Origin: Oscillospiraceae bacterium
Lineage (GTDB): Bacteria > Bacillota > Clostridia > Oscillospirales > Ruminococcaceae
Assembly: GCA_009783205.1 (NCBI GenBank)
Contig: WRHO01000010.1
Span: forward strand, 1-60,406
Direction: 5' to 3'
Length of the DNA stretch: 60,406 nt
A model generated the notes under the pieces. The model did not search any database, was not told the DNA's origin, and worked only from the letters and a program-made list of their open reading frames with translations. Numbering within the stretch: position 1 is the first letter of the stretch; each line of letters begins with the position of its first letter. Shown here piece after piece: positions 60,145 to 60,406 of the stretch. Position numbers and translations under genes: made by a program.

Positions 60145-60173
60145 TTGACTTATCGGAACAAATGTATTATACT
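60145..60173 (+). promoter_or_regulatory. Promoter of the 60230 gene
   Basis: TTGACT (60145-60150), 17-base spacer, TATACT (60168-60173), about 56 bases before the ATG. It lies in the gap shared with the divergent LysR gene. Confidence 0.75.
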
Positions 60174-60229
60174 TGATTTGTAAGCAAATGTCAAGGTTAA
60201 AAAATAAAAAGAAACGGAGAACAAAAACA

Positions 60230-60406
60230 ATGGCAAATAAACCGAGAAAAATCCTCATAATAGGTGCGGCGGGGCGCGATTTCCACAACTTCAACACGTT
60301 TTACCGCGACAATGCCGATTATAACGTGGTGGCGTTCACCGCGGCGCAGATTCCCGATATCGCGGACAGGAAATATCCCGCGTCATTAGCGGGAAAGCTC
60401 TACCCC
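60230..60406 (+). CDS. Cyclic 2,3-diphosphoglycerate synthetase-like GTPase/ATPase, partial
   Basis: The first 59 codons only; the gene runs off the window. The start MANKPRKILIIGAAGRDFHN, followed by VVAFTAAQIPDIADRKYP and LAGKLYP, matches the N terminus of the family annotated as cyclic 2,3-diphosphoglycerate synthetase (about 440 residues). Its role in Bacillota is not established. CGGAGAA precedes the ATG. Confidence 0.8.
   Translation, partial: MANKPRKILIIGAAGRDFHNFNTFYRDNADYNVVAFTAAQIPDIADRKYPASLAGKLYP

Noticed and set aside
1-60406. CRISPR array, tRNA, rRNA, prophage or replication origin
   Set aside because: No regularly spaced repeats, no cloverleaf-like or rRNA segments, no phage structural genes and no DnaA-box cluster were recognised by eye. 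A covariance-model scan would be decisive for small RNAs.

Overview
The window looks like a chromosomal segment of a spore-forming, flagellated Clostridia-type Bacillota. The evidence is spoVS next to ymdB, a CwlD-type amidase, a SigD-type flagellin promoter, a GTP-type PEPCK, paired YfmF/YfmH-like M16 peptidases, purine-rich Shine-Dalgarno sites and TTG/GTG starts. The base composition is moderate. I cannot place it below class level. Apart from two antisense RNAs I found no RNA genes, and no CRISPR array or phage.

Layout. Positions 1-6.4 kb hold radA and a CwlD-like amidase (minus), then a response regulator and a large PAS-rich hybrid kinase (plus). Positions 6.4-16.6 kb (minus) hold a surface-phosphonate locus read from one strong promoter: a small membrane protein, PEP mutase fused to a nucleotidyltransferase, phosphonopyruvate decarboxylase, a methyltransferase, 2-aminoethylphosphonate (AEP) transaminase, a LicC-like nucleotidyltransferase, a YidC insertase fused to a TagF-like polymer transferase, and a membrane sulfatase/phosphoglycerol-transferase-fold protein split by one in-frame TAA. 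A secreted protein with an NPKTG sorting signal follows. The locus appears to make AEP, activate it with CTP and attach it to a surface polymer; this is the most interesting system in the window. Positions 16.7-20.7 kb hold a sugar ABC importer (binding protein and two permeases, no ATPase).

Positions 20.8-27 kb are accessory. They contain a probable type I toxin-antitoxin locus (29-residue hydrophobic peptide, antisense RNA, duplicated antitoxin unit), a flagellin with a large variable centre, a YafQ/DinJ-type toxin-antitoxin pair enclosed in terminal inverted repeats like a mini-transposon, and two exported proteins of unknown role. Positions 27-48 kb are mostly housekeeping: M16 peptidases, lgt, folD, ymdB, spoVS, a YdjGHI-like envelope cluster without PspA, a NatAB-like ABC exporter, an ECF sigma/anti-sigma pair, a lipid kinase, rnz, ftsY, rdgB, a nadD-yqeK fusion, rsfS and trpDCF.

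Positions 48-60.4 kb hold a second ECF sigma/anti-sigma pair, DegV, PEPCK with an acidic insertion, a secreted GH5 glucanase, reverse rubrerythrin, aroF-trpE-trpG (minus), a LysR regulator and the start of a cyclic-2,3-diphosphoglycerate synthetase-like gene. Three 157-160 bp MITE-like repeats (30.67, 48.13 and 58.92 kb) have two different terminal inverted repeats but share an internal core; a fourth, bare core lies at 34.64 kb. One MITE sits between the aroF promoter and its start codon.
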